Assembly: GCA_900769475.1 (NCBI GenBank)
Contig: CAAGGQ010000226.1
Location: forward strand, 1-15,626
Direction: 5' to 3'
Source: Clostridia bacterium
GTDB taxonomy: Bacteria; Bacillota; Clostridia; Oscillospirales; CAG-272
Length of the DNA stretch: 15,626 nucleotides
Below are positions 14,535 to 15,626 of this stretch, piece by piece. The notes beneath the pieces are model-generated. The model saw only the letters and a list, made by a program, of their open reading frames with translations. It did no database searches and was not told the origin of the DNA. The translations under genes were made by a program, and so were the position numbers. The stretch's first letter is position 1. Every line of letters begins with the position of its first letter.

Positions 14535-14591
14535 TATTATAGAAAAAGAGAGAAAAATCCCTCTCAAATAAGAGTTAAAAGGAGTAAAACA

Positions 14592-15200
14592 ATGAGTGTT
14601 CCCAACCAAAAGATTGTTCAAATTGCGCCACGCACAAAACGCGATTCTAACCATTTGTTTGCGATGATGAATATTGATGCGTTGTAGGTGGCAATGAGAG
14701 ACTTAAAAGGTGCTCACCTTAGATTGTGGCTTTATTTCAATAAAAATCAAGATGGTTATAAGTTTGAATTGAGTCCAAAGGCATGCTCTGAATGGGGCAT
14801 AAAAAAGGATAGTTATTATTCAGGCATCGAAGAACTAATTAAAAAAGGATATCTAATCCCCATCCACTACGGAAGCAATATCTATCAGTTTTATGAAATT
14901 CCGCAAGCGGAAAAAGCGACATCGCAAAAAGCGACATGGTTTACTGAGACCAAGAATTATGATTCTGCCCCAACGAAAAAGTTATCTGAAAACCCAGAGA
15001 GAAATAATACAAATATAACAGAGATAAAACAAAATAAGACAATAGATGACGATAACGCCGATGGCGTTATCGTGGATTGTGGCGAAGCCACAATCCAAAA
15101 AGAAGAATCCTTTGATAAAAAAATGGAAAGATGGTTTGGAACATACAAAAATGAGAATGTATGCGAAGACCCAAATTTTCTTACAAATAAATATTTTTAA
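14592..15200 (+). CDS. Winged-helix-type protein interrupted by an in-frame TAG
   Basis: ATG 14592 follows AAAAGGAG at 7 bases. The frame gives 31 residues ending NHLFAMMNIDAL, then TAG at 14685-14687, then 170 more codons in the same frame from VAMRDLKGAHLRLWLYFNKNQDGYKFEL to the TAA at 15198-15200. The two parts read as one protein: the second continues a compact helical domain (LKGAHLRLWLYF, ACSEWGIKKDSYYSGIEELIKKGYL, IYQFYE) typical of winged-helix proteins on Clostridia mobile elements, where I would expect a Gln codon at the TAG. The tail (about 105-202) is a polar linker with little structure. It may be a nonsense allele, amber read-through, or two products by re-initiation at GTG 14688 or ATG 14694. 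A replication or regulatory role is inference. Confidence 0.7.
14911..14937 (+). repeat. Short direct repeat in the linker coding sequence
   Basis: AAAAAGCGACAT occurs at 14911-14922 and again at 14926-14937, separated by CGC. It encodes the repeated KAT in the linker. A mini-hairpin, CCGC-AA-GCGG, lies just before at 14901-14910. Confidence 0.7.
15049..15097. repeat. Two adjacent perfect mini-hairpins inside a coding region
   Basis: CGATAACGCC (15050-15059) pairs with GGCGTTATCG (15063-15072) around GAT, and TGGATTGTGGC (15073-15083) pairs with GCCACAATCCA (15087-15097) around GAA. They touch each other and lie in the linker part of the winged-helix gene, keeping its frame open. Confidence 0.85.
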
Positions 15201-15212
15201 GGAGGTGACGAC

Positions 15213-15431
15213 ATGGACGAACTTTTCTTGACCACAACAGAAAAGAATCTGATAAATAATTTCGAAGTTGATTTTGCCAACCTTTGGGATTCTTTGCAGG
15301 CTATTCAAGCGTATGTGAATGAGTATCACTATGGCGATAGATGGGCATTTCTTGATGCCCTCGACCAGAGTTGCGACTATTGCACAACATCCAAACTGAT
15401 GAGACTGATTTTCGATTTTTCAGAAAGATGA
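15213..15431 (+). CDS. Small acidic protein of unknown function
   Basis: A 72-residue product with a near-perfect AAGGAGGTG site that overlaps the stop of the preceding gene (ATG 12 bases after it), so it is likely co-translated with it. It is acidic and aromatic-rich (NNFEVDFANLWDSLQAIQAYVNEYHYGDRW), probably mostly helical, with one CDYC pair at about residues 54-57. I do not recognise a family. Small acidic proteins in mobile elements can be anti-restriction or regulatory, but nothing here proves that. Confidence 0.7.
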   Translation: MDELFLTTTEKNLINNFEVDFANLWDSLQAIQAYVNEYHYGDRWAFLDALDQSCDYCTTSKLMRLIFDFSER

Positions 15432-15452
15432 TTTCATGAAAACAAGGAGCGT

Positions 15453-15483
15453 GGGACGGCGTTTTTATTTCCGTCCCTCTCTC
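15453..15483 (+). terminator. GC-rich hairpin, possible weak terminator
   Basis: GGGACGG (15453-15459) pairs with CCGTCCC (15471-15477) around an 11-base T-rich loop; only TCTCTC follows, so the U tract is poor. It lies between two small genes, 22 bases after the stop of the first. Confidence 0.5.
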
Positions 15484-15518
15484 AAAATCCCAAATCTATC
15501 CCCCAAGGAGGTGAGTAA

Positions 15519-15606
15519 ATGAAAAATTTGATGTCGTTCTCAAAAGGAATGTATGACGGACACGGCGGCAGAGCCGAAGAGCATCGCGCCGAAATGGAAG
15601 ACATTG
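15519..15606 (+). CDS. Start of an unknown mobile-element gene, cut by the contig end
   Basis: ATG 15519 follows an excellent AAGGAGGTGAG site. The readable genomic part, about 29 codons (MKNLMSFSKGMYDGHGGRAEEHRAEMED...), shows a GMYDGHGGRAE stretch and then an acidic helical start. The frame continues to the window end, but the codons after 15606 are adapter and must not be used. I cannot name a family from this fragment. Confidence 0.6.
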
Positions 15607-15626
15607 AGATCGGAAGAGCACACGTC
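15607..15626. other. Illumina TruSeq adapter sequence left in the assembly
   Basis: The final 20 bases, beginning AGATCGGAAGAGC, are identical to the start of the common TruSeq adapter. They are a library artefact, and translation through them yields the well-known IGRAHV false peptide. Confidence 0.93.

Noticed and set aside
14469..14591. Upstream extension of the winged-helix frame from 14469
   Set aside because: A consensus promoter at 14506-14534 lies inside it, and ATG 14592 has the ribosome binding site.

Overview
The window looks like a contig from a Clostridia-type member of the Bacillota, probably a gut species. Evidence is the near-universal AGGAGG-type ribosome binding sites, sigma-A style promoters, and a gene set typical of that class: TepA-like ClpP protein, PduL, RNase M5-like Toprim protein, two-domain ThiI without rhodanese, and the GGGtGRT family. 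Its last 20 bases match an Illumina TruSeq adapter, so the right edge is an assembly end and not biology.

Layout. (1) 2-64: the last codons of a plus-strand zinc-ribbon gene, then a 23-bp bidirectional terminator. (2) 144-9116: a long minus-strand block. Read in transcription order it holds tepA, a terminator, then a strong promoter and a folded leader. These are followed by a zinc-ribbon/DEDDh exonuclease, thiI, a phosphoribosyltransferase and aspS. A 444-base intergenic stretch full of palindromes follows, then a U32-family tRNA-hydroxylation-type protein, uppP and an RNase M5-like protein. Several of these act on RNA or tRNA (thiI, aspS, U32 protein, RNase M5-like). (3) 9208-12299: a plus-strand block from a consensus promoter, holding pduL, an SGNH hydrolase, a NifU/IscU-like scaffold protein and a GGGtGRT protein. 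The last two are a conserved but functionally undefined pair. (4) 12300-15606: visibly more AT-rich sequence with the left end of an integrated mobile element. It has a complete tyrosine recombinase behind a terminator-like hairpin, two related small proteins in tandem, and a winged-helix-type gene interrupted by an in-frame TAG. Two more small genes follow, the last cut by the contig end.

Most notable items: the in-frame amber codon in a gene otherwise well formed, in a window where none of 18 recognised genes ends in TAG; the NifU-like/GGGtGRT pair; the structured leader in front of the exonuclease-thiI-aspS operon; mini-hairpin arrays both between genes and inside a coding region; and the hairpin directly in front of the integrase ribosome binding site.
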